This document shows positions 45,152-53,979 of a DNA stretch of 64,000 bases, in pieces (the stretch's first letter is position 1; each line of letters starts with the position of its first letter). The position numbers were made by a program, and so were the translations under genes. This stretch comes from Pseudomonadales bacterium (lineage in GTDB: Bacteria > Pseudomonadota > Gammaproteobacteria > Pseudomonadales > Azotimanducaceae), in NCBI GenBank assembly GCA_012103505.1, contig WLWP01000001.1, positions 3,906,001-3,970,000 of the forward strand, given 5' to 3'. The notes beneath the pieces are model-generated. The model was not told where the DNA came from. It did not search any database and saw only the letters and a program-made list of their open reading frames with translations.

Positions 45152-47011
45152 CTACGATTTGGCATCCTCCATGGCTTGTGTTGCCGTCAGCCACTCTTCT
45201 TCTGTTTGTCCGAGTTGCTTACGTAGTTGGCCGGTTTCTTTCAGCAGTTTATCGAGCTCATCTTTGCTTAGACTTTCGTAGGATGCCTTGTCAGCCAGAC
45301 GAGTCTCAATGTCAGCAAGCTGTGCGCCACTTCGCTCCATCTTGCGTTCAAGGCTGGTGATTTGTTTGCGTAATGCTTGTTCTTCAGCTCGCTTCTTTGC
45401 GCGTGCCTGACGGTCGCCTTTCTTGGAATGGGAGGTCTTTTTGCTCGTCCCCGACGTAATGCGCTCGAGATTTGCGTAGTCGTCAAGGTCGCCCTGAAAT
45501 GAGGTCAACTCACCTGCGCGCAAGAGCCAAAAATCGTCAACTGTCTTTTCCAGGAGCGCCCTATCGTGTGAGACGATAACGACGGCACCTTCATAACCCT
45601 GGAGGGCCATTGCCAGCGCATCGCGCATATCTAAATCAAGGTGGTTAGTGGGCTCATCTAGGATCAACATGGCCGGTCTGTGTAAGGCGATCTTGGCGAG
45701 GACCAGTCGAGCCTTTTCTCCACCTGACAGTGTGCTGATAGGTCTGACCGTCATGTCTGCTGTGAAGCCCCAGCCGCCCAGGAAGTCGCGTGCCTGTTGC
45801 TCGGACCAAGCAGGGTTCTCCTCCAAGATAGCCCGCAGTCCTGTTTGGCTGGGGTCTAGAGATTCAAGCTGATGCTGGGCAAAGTAGCCGACAGCACAGT
45901 GTAGCCCCAGGTGAAGCTCTCCGGATAGCGGCTCGAGGTCCCCAACGATCGCCTTGAGTAAGGTGGATTTGCCCGCGCCATTGTGGCCGAGGACACCGAT
46001 TCTGGCGCCAGGAAGCAATGTTTGGCTAAGCCCTTTGAGAACCACGCTATCATCGTAACCGAGCTTTAAGTCTCGAAACGAAAGCAAGGGGTTGGAGACC
46101 TTTTCTGGATCCTTAAATTGCACTCGGTACGGCGAGTCGACGTGTACAGAGACTGTAAATTGCAATCGCTCTAGGGCTTTGATGCGACTCTGCACCTGTT
46201 TCGCTTTGCTCGCCTTTGCTCTAAAGCGGTCGACGAACTTTTGAATGTGCGCGGCTTGCGTAGCCTGTTTGGTGGCGATTGCCTCTTCTTGCTCAAGTTG
46301 CTCCGCGCGTTGCCGTTCACACGATGAGTAGTTGCCGGAGTACAGGCGGCCAGTTTTGCCAGACAAGTACAACGTGTGGTTGGTAGAGGCATCTAGAAAC
46401 GCTCGATCGTGAGCGATGATTAACACGGTACCTTCGAAACGACGCAGCCAACCTTCAAGCCACATGATGGTCTCGAGGTCGAGATGGTTGGTTGGCTCAT
46501 CAAGTAACAGTAGATCACAGGGTCGCATTAGCGCTTGCGCAAGGTTGAGCCGGATGCGCCAGCCACCGGAAAAATCGGAATAAGGCTTCACGAAGTCCTC
46601 GCCAGAGAAACCTAACCCGTGCAGGATTTCTCCGGCTGTCGCGTGTGCCTCATAGCCGCCAAGGTCGTGGAAGTCGCTATGTAGCATAGCGAGCTTGGTC
46701 TCGTTTTGTTCGGTGGCAATACCTCGTTCAACTCGACGTAGTTCTTTGTGGCCATCGATGACGTATTCGAGAGCAGGGCGATCAGTGACTTCAGCTTCTT
46801 GTTCCATATAGCCGATAGACCAACTGGCTGGAAAGGTGAGGTCGCCGATATCTGAGTGCAGCTGTCCTAGGATTAGCTCGAAAAGGGTTGATTTGCCCAC
46901 GCCATTGCGGCCCGCCACAGCGACCCGTTGTCCTGGGTGGACGACAAAACTGAGATTTTCAAAAAGCAGTTCATCACCGCGTTTGAACTGCAAAGTCTCC
47001 GAACGCAACAT
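45152..47011 (-). CDS. ABC-F family ATPase (YheS/Uup type)
   Basis: A soluble protein with two ABC cassettes and no membrane domain: Walker A GRNGVGKST and GHNGAGKST, signatures SGGWR and LSGGEKARL, and the P-site linker between them rich in charged helix (residues about 230-310). The C-terminal coiled coil (EEQALRKQITSLERKMERS) suits the YheS/Uup group. ABC-F proteins act on ribosomes or in Uup's case on DNA structures. ATG 47011 is the likely start; TTG 47023 is also open. Confidence 0.9.
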   Translation of the reverse strand: MLRSETLQFKRGDELLFENLSFVVHPGQRVAVAGRNGVGKSTLFELILGQLHSDIGDLTFPASWSIGYMEQEAEVTDRPALEYVIDGHKELRRVERGIATEQNETKLAMLHSDFHDLGGYEAHATAGEILHGLGFSGEDFVKPYSDFSGGWRIRLNLAQALMRPCDLLLLDEPTNHLDLETIMWLEGWLRRFEGTVLIIAHDRAFLDASTNHTLYLSGKTGRLYSGNYSSCERQRAEQLEQEEAIATKQATQAAHIQKFVDRFRAKASKAKQVQSRIKALERLQFTVSVHVDSPYRVQFKDPEKVSNPLLSFRDLKLGYDDSVVLKGLSQTLLPGARIGVLGHNGAGKSTLLKAIVGDLEPLSGELHLGLHCAVGYFAQHQLESLDPSQTGLRAILEENPAWSEQQARDFLGGWGFTADMTVRPISTLSGGEKARLVLAKIALHRPAMLILDEPTNHLDLDMRDALAMALQGYEGAVVIVSHDRALLEKTVDDFWLLRAGELTSFQGDLDDYANLERITSGTSKKTSHSKKGDRQARAKKRAEEQALRKQITSLERKMERSGAQLADIETRLADKASYESLSKDELDKLLKETGQLRKQLGQTEEEWLTATQAMEDAKS

Positions 47012-47121
47012 GGATGTTCCCAATGGGCTTCACAACGTGAAGTCCTTAGTTTAAATGTGAAAACGATGTAGGTGTATGCCGCCTACGGGCGAGCCCTAAT
47101 TCACGTGGTCGACGGTTCGAT

Positions 47122-47865
47122 CTAGGCGGATGTCGCCGAGATTGATGTCGGTTTACGTTCTGCCGCTTTAGGTGCTTTGCGAGCGAGAGATTGTGGTTGT
47201 ATGTGCTCGTTTATCCACGAGATCAACTGCTTCCACTGTGCGGTTTCTTTGCGCGCAGCTCGACAATCAACCATGTCGACGACACCTTGGCCGACTTCTG
47301 CGGCATCGGTGTAGACAGGAGAATCACGGAATTGCGCAACTGCTGGGACATCCAAACAGTCCAAGAAGTTCATGAGCTTGTCATGAGTCTGAGTGTTGGG
47401 CTGAATTCTATTCGCGATGACTCCTACTGGTCGCGGTGCTGCGCGAAAGAGTCGATGGGTAAGCAAGTCGGTGATGAATTGTCCACCTGCACGAATGTCA
47501 ATTGATGATGGCAGGATCGGTACGAGAATGATGTCAGTTTGGCGCAACAGACTTTCTAAATCACGGCCACGGGCGTTACTGTGCCCATCGACCACAATCA
47601 TTTCTGTGTCTGTAGGTAAGCGGTGGTGGAATGCTTGAGTTTGGTACATACCTGGACGTTGGTGCTTTGCCACGATCTCTACGTGTGGCAGCTCAGGGTC
47701 CCTTTGGCTGGCCCAGTATGTACTGCTGCCTTGCGGATCATTGTCCATGAGCGCAACGTTCGTGCCTGAACACGCGTAGGCTACCGCCAGATTTGTTGCG
47801 ATGGTGGTTTTACCGCACCCACCTTTGCCATTAATGACCAGGATTCGGCGTGTCGGTGATTCCAT
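47122..47865 (-). CDS. ParA-family ATPase, orphan
   Basis: A 247-residue P-loop ATPase with the deviant Walker A KGGCGKTT at residues ~13-20, Walker A' MDNDPQGSS and Walker B MIVVDGHS. ParA proteins position DNA or protein cargo by patterned ATP hydrolysis. There is no ParB gene or parS site nearby, so it is an orphan like MipZ, PpfA or McdA relatives. The C-terminal 30 residues are basic (SLARKAPKAAERKP), which could aid DNA binding. ATG 47865 is preferred to 47892 because it begins just before the first strand. Confidence 0.82.
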   Translation of the reverse strand: MESPTRRILVINGKGGCGKTTIATNLAVAYACSGTNVALMDNDPQGSSTYWASQRDPELPHVEIVAKHQRPGMYQTQAFHHRLPTDTEMIVVDGHSNARGRDLESLLRQTDIILVPILPSSIDIRAGGQFITDLLTHRLFRAAPRPVGVIANRIQPNTQTHDKLMNFLDCLDVPAVAQFRDSPVYTDAAEVGQGVVDMVDCRAARKETAQWKQLISWINEHIQPQSLARKAPKAAERKPTSISATSA

Positions 47866-47892
47866 AGTGTCGTCCCGCCCAGTGCTTCCCAT

Positions 47893-48207
47893 TTACAATC
47901 AGAGGGTGAACACTAACGGCGACTATTATTGTTTTGCGTATGCCGTAAGTCCTGTCTACAGACGCTCACATTGACCGGTTTTGTACCAGTTTGTAGAGAT
48001 GCGTTTGTATCGCGCTATTTTATTTTTGTAGTGCGCGCTAAATCCTTCACCCTTAGCTGTGGTTGTACCACGGCCTGTGGATAACTATACAAGTCATTTT
48101 TTTCAATTGCACTATCCACTTAGGGCTTATTTGTGAGCATCTTTTTAGCTAATTGCGCTAAAGAGCAGATGCTGTTTGAGGATTTTGTTGCTGCGCGAGC
48201 AGTCAGA
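47893..48207. other. AT-rich non-coding region with DnaA boxes and a large hairpin
   Basis: This 315-bp gap between the ParA and WD40 genes holds a perfect DnaA box on the minus strand (TGTGGATAA, 48076-48084), a near box CTATCCACT (48112-48120), an AT-rich run (TATTTTATTTTTG around 48016-48028) flanked by CGCGC-type arms, and an interrupted hairpin at 48136-48173 (arms AGCATCT/AGATGCT outside TTTAGC/GCTAAA). The hairpin may end the WD40 transcript. No coding frame is convincing. Confidence 0.6.
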
Positions 48208-49197
48208 TCAGCTAGTGCGGAACTCGAGCAAGCGGCCGTCGCCAGTTAAGGCGAGAATTGCATTTGCGTTCGCGCGGAAGCCAACAGCGAGAATGGTGGC
48301 GCCTGTAGCCCGTAGCTGGTGTTTCACACCTGGGTCCCAAGTGCGCAGCAGCTGCCCAGTTGCAACGTCAAAAAGCGAGACTTTGCGATTGGTATACCCA
48401 ACAGCAAGGAAACGTTCGTCTTCGGAAAACTCAGCAGTCACTACGCCGTGATAGTCGCCGTTGTGCAGTTCGTGCAACTTGGTGCCGTATTGATTGTCCC
48501 ACAAAGCCACAAGATCATTTTGGGCGGCAGTAAAAGCAAAACGTCCGGTTGCCGATAACGCGACCGCGCGGACAGGATTATCATGTTTGTACGTTTGCAG
48601 AGGTGCGGCTGTATTGAGGTCCCAGTACACCGCTGTGAAGTCATCGCTCCCGGTGATTGCCGTGTTACCGTCTTTTGAGATCGCCACTGAACCCACATCG
48701 CCTTCATGGATCAACGTTTGCTGATAGGCACCCGTTTCTGCATCGAAAACGAGCGCCGTATGATTGTCCAACCCTAAAAGCGCCTGCCGGTTATCCGCGA
48801 ACATGGCAACATCGAGGACTGCGCCGGGGGTACCCCAATAGTTGATTGCCTCGCCAGTAGCCGTATTCCACAGCACTAACGTACTCGGATCGGTTGTCAC
48901 CGCGCGGGTCCCGTCAGGAAAAAATGAAGATGAGACGAGCTCGACGAAATCGCCAGCTTTGTGGCGCCAATTGTATAGGCGTTCATGCTCCGGAGTTTTC
49001 CAGAGACTAGCGCCGTGGTTCAAAGAACCAACGATAACCATATCTGCTTGGCTTGAGAGGGAGCCGCTAAATGCGCCTTGGGCAGCAATTTCCCAGCTGC
49101 GCGTCGGTGGTTCAGACGCAGAGCAACCGATCAGACTGACGATTAGCAGACTGTAAATCGCAATTGTAGTCGTTTGCCTATTCACCTTTTTATCCAC
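48208..49197 (-). CDS. WD40-repeat lipoprotein
   Basis: A signal peptide with lipobox (LLIVSLIGC, Cys25) precedes about six WD40-like blades (for example GSLNHGASLWKTPE, GSDDFTAVYWDLN, VGYTNRKVSLFDV). It should form a beta-propeller anchored in a membrane facing the periplasm, a scaffold for protein contacts. The GTG at 49197 falls inside a DnaA box; a second GTG at 49185 is an equally good start. Neighbours (ParA, Rsd) do not reveal its role. Confidence 0.8.
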   Translation of the reverse strand: MDKKVNRQTTTIAIYSLLIVSLIGCSASEPPTRSWEIAAQGAFSGSLSSQADMVIVGSLNHGASLWKTPEHERLYNWRHKAGDFVELVSSSFFPDGTRAVTTDPSTLVLWNTATGEAINYWGTPGAVLDVAMFADNRQALLGLDNHTALVFDAETGAYQQTLIHEGDVGSVAISKDGNTAITGSDDFTAVYWDLNTAAPLQTYKHDNPVRAVALSATGRFAFTAAQNDLVALWDNQYGTKLHELHNGDYHGVVTAEFSEDERFLAVGYTNRKVSLFDVATGQLLRTWDPGVKHQLRATGATILAVGFRANANAILALTGDGRLLEFRTS

Positions 49198-49209
49198 ACG
49201 CTATCCACA
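49190..49209. promoter_or_regulatory. Two DnaA boxes at the WD40 gene start
   Basis: TTATCCACA (49190-49198) is the perfect high-affinity DnaA box, followed by CTATCCACA (49201-49209), one mismatch, in the same orientation and 11 bp apart, one helical turn. They cover the presumed translation start and leader of the WD40 gene. Confidence 0.7.
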
Positions 49210-49243
49210 TGTTTTTCCGCGTGTTTTTTCCGCATGAGGCAAG

Positions 49244-49705
49244 TTAATGACTAATGATGGTAATTTCATCTTCGACTTCGAAGCGCGCTTCCATCGCCAG
49301 TGCTAGTTCCTCTAGGTCATCGCGTAGGCGCGCGAGATTGATTGTAGGTTGACTGCGATAGCGGCGATCAAATTGCAGTGCCAAGTTAGTCACATGTTCA
49401 ACAGTGGTAACGTGGTGAGGCTCCGGATCGTAGACCTCAAAAAGCCGGAAGTGGCCGTAGGAAATGTAGTCGATCAGGTATTCTCTAAAGCGGGTACACA
49501 ATGCTTGTACAAGATCATCGTGTTGCGCGTCGATACACTTTTTAAGCTTGAGCAAATAGCTCAAAACTAGCGCACGACTACGAGATATCTCCTTCTGCGT
49601 TGCCAGTCTTGTGGTCTGCTGCTGGAATAATTGACCGGCAAATTGAGCGTGAGCGGTTTTCGCCTTCTCGGTGTGGGTGGTATGAGCGGTGTTGGAATGT
49701 GGCAT
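49244..49705 (-). CDS. rsd: Sigma-70 regulator Rsd/AlgQ
   Basis: A 153-residue helical protein that binds domain 4 of sigma-70 and holds it away from core RNA polymerase in slow growth. Recognised from SYLLKLKKCIDAQHDDLVQ, then RFREYLIDYISYGHFRLFEVY. In Pseudomonas the homologue is AlgQ, next to the dsbB homologue, as here. The C-terminus is shorter than some family members. Confidence 0.9.
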   Translation of the reverse strand: MPHSNTAHTTHTEKAKTAHAQFAGQLFQQQTTRLATQKEISRSRALVLSYLLKLKKCIDAQHDDLVQALCTRFREYLIDYISYGHFRLFEVYDPEPHHVTTVEHVTNLALQFDRRYRSQPTINLARLRDDLEELALAMEARFEVEDEITIISH

Positions 49706-49777
49706 CTATGTTTCCCTTAATCCCGTATTGAACAGTCATAAGGAAAACATAGCACTTAGGCCCGAAAGCGCGAGTTG

Positions 49778-50275
49778 TTAGCGTTTTAGACCGGTTTTGA
49801 GCTGAAGAAAAGCGCAGACAGCAATGGCAACAAAGCCAATGAGCGCCCACCCGGGCAGCGTCACGCCGACAAAGGACCAAGCCGTTTGGGCACAGTCACC
49901 AGTTCCTTGAGTCATTGCGACGAGCACGTCACCAAGGGGAAAAACCTCAAGCATGTACTGAAGGTCAGGGCCGCATGCCGGTACCTGATCTTCAGGGAGG
50001 CTTTGTAACCAAAGCTGGCGGCTTGAGAAATAGCCTCCAATGGCGGCGAAAATGAAACTTAGTAAGGGGTAGATGCCTAAGCGGGGGCTGTGTAGCAACG
50101 AAACGTAGGCCGTTAGGGCTGTGAGCACAAACCAAATTCGTTGCATCATGCACAGAGGGCACGGCGCTAGGCCTAAGACAAATTCGAAGTACAAGGCACC
50201 CGAGAGGAGCGCGCCTGACAAGAAGCAGATGAGTAATGCCCAGGTTTGGGCTGTATTCAAGGATTGTGTCGTCAT
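49778..50275 (-). CDS. dsbB: Disulfide bond formation protein DsbB
   Basis: A 165-residue inner membrane protein with four transmembrane helices that reoxidises DsbA using quinone. The first active pair is in CPLCMMQR and the second Cys pair spans PACGPDLQYM and GTGDCAQ. Its start overlaps the quinone oxidoreductase stop by one base (TAATG), suggesting one transcript. Confidence 0.93.
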   Translation of the reverse strand: MTTQSLNTAQTWALLICFLSGALLSGALYFEFVLGLAPCPLCMMQRIWFVLTALTAYVSLLHSPRLGIYPLLSFIFAAIGGYFSSRQLWLQSLPEDQVPACGPDLQYMLEVFPLGDVLVAMTQGTGDCAQTAWSFVGVTLPGWALIGFVAIAVCAFLQLKTGLKR

Positions 50276-51249
50276 TAGATTTCCAATACCACTTTGCCGA
50301 GGGCACGACGTTGGTCGAGACAGTTGAGCGCATCAGCGAACTGTTCGAACGCGAAGCTCTGTCCAACCAACGGGTTTACTTGCCCAGATTGCACGAAATC
50401 CATAATTTCGCGGAAATTTTGTTCGTTTTCGGTCGCAAAGCGACCCGCGAAAGCACCATAAAAGACGCCAATCACTTGGCAGCTCTTTAACAGAACGAGG
50501 TTGGTCGGGAGCTTCGGAATGTCCCCGCCGACGAAACCGACAATCAGCACTCGACCATACCAGTTAATGCAGCGCATACATTGGTCAAACAGAGGTCCAC
50601 CTACTGGATCGTAGATAACATCGGCTCCTGCGCCACCTGTCACTTCTTTTACTTTGTTCTTTAGTTCCCCATCTGCGTAGTTAATGCACTCGTCTGCACC
50701 TGCTTGTTTGGCGATGGCTAGTTTTTCATCTGCACTTGCTGCCGCTATCACTCGTGCGCCCATGGCTTTGCCAAGCTCCACCGCGGCTAAACCCACTCCC
50801 CCGGCGGCGCCAAGTACCAGCAGATTTTCCCCTGCTTTTAGGTCTGCCCGTTGTTTAAGAGCGTAGTAGGACGTGCCGTAAGTTGTGGTCATACCAGCGG
50901 CCTGCGCGAATGTGAGGTTCGCAGGTTTTGCCCGTAAGGATTTAGCGCTTAAGGCAACTTTCTCTGCGAACCCACCGTGACCGCAGCCAGCGAAAACCTC
51001 GTCGCCAATTTGCCAATTTTCGACACTTGTTCCGACTGCGCTTATAACACCCGCAACTTCGCCACCTGGGGCAAAAGGGAACTCTGGTTGCGACTGATAC
51101 TTACCTTGGACCATGAGAACGTCAGGAAAGTTGAGGGCGCTAGCGCGTACATCAACGACGACCTCCTGAGCGCTGGGGCTGGGATCGGGCACTTCTTCGA
51201 CAGTTAGATTTTCGGGTGGGCCATAGCTTCTGCAGAGGACGGTGCGCAA
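50275..51249 (-). CDS. Zinc-independent quinone oxidoreductase (MDR family)
   Basis: A 324-residue NADPH-dependent medium-chain reductase. The cofactor loop is LGAAGGVGLAAVELGKA near residue 145 and the family fingerprint AGMTTTYGTSYYAL precedes it. There are no structural zinc cysteines, so it belongs to the quinone or enoyl reductase subgroup. The start is TTG. One-base overlap with dsbB; a link between quinone chemistry and DsbB is tempting but not shown. Confidence 0.9.
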   Translation of the reverse strand: MRTVLCRSYGPPENLTVEEVPDPSPSAQEVVVDVRASALNFPDVLMVQGKYQSQPEFPFAPGGEVAGVISAVGTSVENWQIGDEVFAGCGHGGFAEKVALSAKSLRAKPANLTFAQAAGMTTTYGTSYYALKQRADLKAGENLLVLGAAGGVGLAAVELGKAMGARVIAAASADEKLAIAKQAGADECINYADGELKNKVKEVTGGAGADVIYDPVGGPLFDQCMRCINWYGRVLIVGFVGGDIPKLPTNLVLLKSCQVIGVFYGAFAGRFATENEQNFREIMDFVQSGQVNPLVGQSFAFEQFADALNCLDQRRALGKVVLEI

Positions 51250-51349
51250 TTTGGATCCTGGTCAATTTTTGGAAGCGCTAGGTTACTGGAGCAAATGCTA
51301 GCGTCAACTATCCTTATAGAGCTTAAACGGATAGACAAACTCGGAGACC

Positions 51350-51781
51350 ATGATGCGAGCTGCTAAAACAACGATAATTGTTGTGATATTGAGCCTCTTT
51401 CTAGGACTAGTTGCTAGCGCTGAGGAGGCTGAAGCACCGGCGACGCCACAACATGTCATTCGCTATGTTGAACTCAAGCCCACGTTTTTAACGAATTTTG
51501 GCGTGTCAGACAGTGGGCATCTAAAATATGTCAAAGCCGATGTGACGGTTTTGGTGCACAACAAAGAGGCTGAATACGCGGCGCGTTACCACCTACCCGC
51601 ACTCAGGAATAGTTTGGTGATGTTGCTGGCGAGACAAGATGAGTCGACAGTTTCCTCAGCGTCTGGCCGGGAAACGATAAAGGCAGAAGCGATGGCTGAG
51701 TTTCGGGAAATCCTTGAGACCGAAGAAGGCGAAGGCTTTATTGAAGATCTGATGTTCACGAACTTTATCGTGCAGAGATGA
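51350..51781 (+). CDS. FliL-domain protein, not in a flagellar cluster
   Basis: 143 residues: a signal peptide or single membrane segment (IIVVILSLFLGLVASA), then a FliL-like domain (VIRYVELKPTFLTNF; VKADVTVLVHN; LEDLMFTNFIVQ-type ending). FliL supports the flagellar stator, but no other flagellar gene lies here; similar stand-alone copies occur in Pseudomonas. Its 3' end overlaps acpH, convergent, by 17 bp. Role uncertain. Confidence 0.78.
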   Translation: MMRAAKTTIIVVILSLFLGLVASAEEAEAPATPQHVIRYVELKPTFLTNFGVSDSGHLKYVKADVTVLVHNKEAEYAARYHLPALRNSLVMLLARQDESTVSSASGRETIKAEAMAEFREILETEEGEGFIEDLMFTNFIVQR

Positions 51782-52412
51782 CGTCAAATGCGTTCCATTC
51801 AGTAAAAGCACTGCGCAAATCCGGGTAAAGCTGTTGTAGCAGAACGTCCGTTTCCCCGACACGCTCGGCGCAATGTGTGAGCACGTGCGTCAAATCCAAA
51901 TCTTTCTTAAGACGCCGTACAACGGACCGTATGCCTTGTTCGATGTGGTGCCAATCGTTGTAGTTGGCGAGCAAATCTACATCTTGCATATATGCGACAA
52001 AACGCGTGGCATTGGCTGAGACAGCACCGTCCTTGTGTCGGCGATTATAGGAATCAGTGGCCTCATAACAGGCTTTGGTGAGACCACCTATCTCTACATC
52101 GTAGTAGTCGGACCAGGAGCGTGCCAAGCTGTGGTCTGCCAGAAGATCGAGAAAAATTGGTGCAAATCGACGCAGGTCGTCCGGATAAGTCCGACAGGCT
52201 GTTTGAATAGCAGGGTGAAGATTGGATAGTGCGTCGATCTTTCGGTGCAGCGCGACTCCGGCGCGAAGCGGGTCTGGCCAGTCTTCCGGGATGCGACCTT
52301 TTACAAAGTCGCCGATGATCGCACCAGCCAGCAAGCCCTCAATTTCTTCATCCTGACAAGCCCATACACCGCCTGCGTCCAAGGCCAAGGCAGTATGAGC
52401 CAAGAAGTTCAT
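51765..52412 (-). CDS. acpH: ACP phosphodiesterase
   Basis: A 215-residue HD-like hydrolase that removes the phosphopantetheine arm from acyl carrier protein. The motif MNFLAHTALA at the N-terminus, then GAIIGDFVKGR and the His in ALHRKIDALSNLHPA, match AcpH. It starts 4 bp after gshA in the same direction, so the two are likely co-expressed. Confidence 0.88.
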   Translation of the reverse strand: MNFLAHTALALDAGGVWACQDEEIEGLLAGAIIGDFVKGRIPEDWPDPLRAGVALHRKIDALSNLHPAIQTACRTYPDDLRRFAPIFLDLLADHSLARSWSDYYDVEIGGLTKACYEATDSYNRRHKDGAVSANATRFVAYMQDVDLLANYNDWHHIEQGIRSVVRRLKKDLDLTHVLTHCAERVGETDVLLQQLYPDLRSAFTEWNAFDVISAR

Positions 52413-52416
52413 TTGG

Positions 52417-53958
52417 TTATTCTGGTAACGCTAAGTAATCGACCAAGAAATCGTCAAAGCTAACTTGGTCGGCAGCCTCGGCTTGTTGTTGCGCATCATG
52501 AGATGTTTGGGCGATGTCGGTCATCTCTTGCATCGTTGCGGCTGTGAGTGGCGCTGTCGCAAACTGGTCGCGAATGATGTCAGCCTGGTTCATCGCGAAA
52601 CGAAAGAAAGGAATTTTTTCATCGTTCATTCGGGCTAACGAAAGTGCCGAGGGTGTCAGACTCGCATCATTCACTTTTGCGACTTGGTTGGCGACCGAGG
52701 TGGTGTAATTAGTTGACTCGTTAGCCTGATCTAAGAGTTGGGCAACACCCTTGCAGGTCGAGAGCAGCTCCTTTGCCCATTCAGACAAGGGTATCGTGTT
52801 GCCCTCATCCGTCTCGAGAAACAAGTCAGGATCTCGTCCGCGCTCGACAACGGCAAGCTGATTGCGTGCGAGCCGCATGGATTCTTCGACGCTGTCCAAC
52901 GGGCTGTCGGCGAGCAGACAGGTTAGGAGAAAAGTGTCTAGGAAGCGGATCTCTTCGGCGTCGATACCCAATGGCAGGAATGGATTGAGATCAATACACC
53001 GCACTTCGACATACTCAACGCCACGACTGAGTAGAGCGGTCACGGGACGCTCACCCTTGTTGATGGTCCGTTTCGGGCGGATGGTGCCGTAAAACTCGTT
53101 CTCGATCTGGATAATGGAAGTAGAAAGTTGCTGGAACTCGCCGTTGTCATCTTTCACGCCTGCTTGGGCGTAATCCGGGTAGGGGGTAGTGAGTGCCTCG
53201 ACCATCGAATCAGTGTAGGCATCCACAGAGTTGTAGGAGATGTGGAGCTGGGTTTGGGCATCGCTTTGATAGCCCAATGGACCCATTCTAAGGCTTGTCG
53301 CGTAAGGCAAGTAGTGTGAGCCTTCATCCAATTCGCTCAGACGGTGCGCAATTTGTCGGGTGAATGACTTGCAGACTGCAGGGGATGCTCCAAACGTGTA
53401 CAACAGGAGCCATGACCATCGCCGAAAGTTACGGATGAGACCAAAGTAGGCATCCGTCTTTGCGGCTTGGTCGTTGATCCCTAGGGCATGCCAGAGATGA
53501 TCTGGAATAGAGAAGTTATAGTGGATGCCTGAGATAGTTTGCATCAAGCGTCCATAACGGACGCCCAATCCACGTCGATAGACAGTCTTTGCCATACCGA
53601 TATTCGACGTGCCGTACTGGCCGACTGGAATGCCTTCATCAGCAGCAACAACGCAAGGCATGCTTGTTGGCCAAAGTAGTTCGTTGTCGAGATTGGCAAA
53701 GACGAAACTGTGAACCGTTTCGAGCTCCTCTAAACATCCTTCAGGGGAATCGTGTATGCCTGTAATTAGCTCGAGTTGCGCTTCTGAAAAATCGGTCGTG
53801 ATCGAGGGGTGTGTGAGCGCCGAACCTAGACTGGCAGGATGTGGTTGGCTGGACAGACTGCCGTCATTTGTGACACGCAAACTCTCCTTTTCGATGCCGC
53901 GTATCAAGCCGCGCAACACCTCTGGATGTTCACCAAGAATGTTCGGTAGATGTGGCAG
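52417..53958 (-). CDS. gshA: Glutamate-cysteine ligase
   Basis: First step of glutathione synthesis. GIEKESLRV, GSALTHPSITTDFSEAQLE and the GVEYVEVRCIDLNPF segment are the marks of the gamma-proteobacterial class. The first ordinary start is GTG 53919, which gives MLRGLIRGIEKE and cuts the N-terminal helix. The frame is open back to the pckA stop with homologous sequence (LPNILGEHPE), and CTG 53958 is preceded by AGGGG at good spacing; I therefore place the start there. Gene identity is firm. Confidence 0.9.
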   Translation of the reverse strand: MPHLPNILGEHPEVLRGLIRGIEKESLRVTNDGSLSSQPHPASLGSALTHPSITTDFSEAQLELITGIHDSPEGCLEELETVHSFVFANLDNELLWPTSMPCVVAADEGIPVGQYGTSNIGMAKTVYRRGLGVRYGRLMQTISGIHYNFSIPDHLWHALGINDQAAKTDAYFGLIRNFRRWSWLLLYTFGASPAVCKSFTRQIAHRLSELDEGSHYLPYATSLRMGPLGYQSDAQTQLHISYNSVDAYTDSMVEALTTPYPDYAQAGVKDDNGEFQQLSTSIIQIENEFYGTIRPKRTINKGERPVTALLSRGVEYVEVRCIDLNPFLPLGIDAEEIRFLDTFLLTCLLADSPLDSVEESMRLARNQLAVVERGRDPDLFLETDEGNTIPLSEWAKELLSTCKGVAQLLDQANESTNYTTSVANQVAKVNDASLTPSALSLARMNDEKIPFFRFAMNQADIIRDQFATAPLTAATMQEMTDIAQTSHDAQQQAEAADQVSFDDFLVDYLALPE

Positions 53959-53979
53959 GCCCGTGCCCCTAAATTGCTT

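Noticed and set aside
47893..49209. Possible chromosomal replication origin, from DnaA boxes, AT-rich run and ParA
   Set aside because: dnaA, dnaN, gidA and rpmH are absent, only two perfect boxes lie 1.1 kb apart, and there is no parB or parS. DnaA-related regulation is kept as a finding instead.
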